Assembly (NCBI RefSeq): GCF_030813435.1
Contig: NZ_JAUSUG010000027.1
Span: 1-64,000, forward strand
Direction: 5' to 3'
From: Evansella vedderi
Lineage (GTDB): Bacteria; Bacillota; Bacilli; Bacillales; Salisediminibacteriaceae
DNA length: 64,000 nucleotides
Of this stretch, positions 63,526-64,000 are shown one piece after another; position 1 is the first letter of the stretch, and every line of letters starts with the position of its first letter. The notes beneath the pieces were generated by a model that worked only from the letters and a program-made list of their open reading frames with translations, did not search any database and had not been told where the DNA came from. The translations under genes and the position numbers were made by a program.

Positions 63526-64000
63526 TTATTCGGGCAATGAACGCCCCTTGCTTAAAACCGCTTCCAACAATTGCTTCGTATTTTCCATTGGTAGTACTCC
63601 AAGCTCTTCCTCCAAAACACTTTTACATTTATCAAAATAATAAATCACCATCGCACGGTTTTGCTTTCGGTGATAGGCTTCCATCAACAGCCGGTATGCC
63701 TCTTCCCAACAACGGTCTTTTTCTAAAATACGCTCTGCAGCTTCTATACATAGATCATACTCTTCCTCCTTTAAATACAAGTGGGCAAGCTTTTCTGCCC
63801 CTCGTAAATAAAGGACTTGTAACCGTTCTCGTTCCTCAATGCACCAGTCCTCATGCATTCTTTCCGGTAAATAATCTCCTTCATATAACTCTAGTGCCAT
63901 TGTTAACAGTTTAATAGCCTCTTGGGGATTTTTCGTTTCTATTCCCTTACCAACTCCTCGTTCAAACTCCGCTGCGTCTAATTGGAATGGGGCTGCAAGG
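63526..64000 (-). CDS. C-terminal part of a BTAD-containing transcriptional regulator (5' end outside window)
   Basis: The frame is open from the stop at 63526 to the right edge, so the gene is cut by the window. The ~157 visible residues are helical repeats of the bacterial transcriptional activator domain type: LELYEGDYLPE, EERERLQVLYLRGAEKLAHL, CIEAAERILEKDRCWEEAYR and CKSVLEEELGVLP. BTAD modules occur in SARP and in large MalT/LuxR-type regulators, where they mediate protein contacts. An ATG at 63900 is internal and not the true start. It lies upstream of the PhaZ-like hydrolase on the same strand and may regulate it. Confidence 0.8.
   Translation of the reverse strand, partial: LAAPFQLDAAEFERGVGKGIETKNPQEAIKLLTMALELYEGDYLPERMHEDWCIEERERLQVLYLRGAEKLAHLYLKEEEYDLCIEAAERILEKDRCWEEAYRLLMEAYHRKQNRAMVIYYFDKCKSVLEEELGVLPMENTKQLLEAVLSKGRSLPE

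Overview
The window looks like the chromosome of a low-GC, endospore-forming member of the Bacillaceae; I cannot name the genus. The evidence is the Bacillus-type gene order (ywjG-pyrG-rpoE, fadF-clsB, argS-ywiB, speE, a sporulation-type class A PBP, ywhD, ywgA-ywfO, lipL, pta, hemQ, cwlJ, gerQ, ywdK, ywdI, ung) together with spore germination genes (cwlJ, gerQ), a sporulenol-type cyclase, bacillithiol synthesis (bshB2) and LipL-type lipoylation. No phage, insertion sequence with transposase, CRISPR array, rRNA or tRNA was recognised. Most of the window is core genome.

Layout. 0-1.6 kb: an ECF sigma factor with an overlapping membrane partner, preceded by a promoter that looks autoregulated. 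1.8-5.1 kb: ywjG, pyrG and rpoE; the pyrG leader keeps the GGGC start and hairpin of the CTP-sensing reiterative-transcription attenuator. 5.6-18.2 kb: one long leftward block for acyl-CoA metabolism, in transcription order fadF, thiolase, 3-hydroxyacyl-CoA dehydrogenase, two acyl-CoA dehydrogenases, meaB, a TetR regulator and icmF. It carries three FadR-like operators and is interrupted by interspersed repeats. 18.6-24.4 kb: cardiolipin synthase, a ZosA-like metal P-type ATPase, an alpha/beta hydrolase and a NERD protein. 24.7-30.2 kb: argS-ywiB, speE without speB, and the class A PBP. 30.5-38 kb: ywhD, a tautomerase, ywgA-ywfO, lipL, a polysaccharide deacetylase lipoprotein and pta. 38-44.5 kb: a dienoyl-CoA-reductase-like flavoprotein with a near-consensus FadR box, hemQ, cwlJ, gerQ, ywdK and ywdI. 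44.6-53.4 kb: an M3 peptidase, NAD-dependent oxidoreductases, ung plus an AlkD-like repair protein, a CheY-like receiver, fructokinase, an ATP-grasp protein and yojF-bshB2. 54-64 kb: an M29 aminopeptidase, two multi-membrane-span transporters, a sporulenol-synthase-like cyclase, an SDR reductase, a PhaZ-like hydrolase and the end of a BTAD-containing regulator.

The most distinctive features are non-coding. (1) Three intergenic arrays have an exact or nearly exact 21-bp period (about 2.45, 24.5 and 61.4 kb); two of them end in the same terminal unit. (2) One interspersed repeat family (ends AAGGCTG/CAGCC, core CGGACGCTTTCC and CTGGAGTCGCC) occurs at about eleven sites. (3) A second family bounded by inverted GAGGCTGGGACA occurs three times, one copy carrying first-family core sequence. 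(4) Four FadR-type palindromes tie the fatty-acid cluster to the dienoyl-CoA-reductase-like gene 20 kb away. No clearly new multi-gene system was found; the 21-bp arrays are the best candidates for something undescribed.
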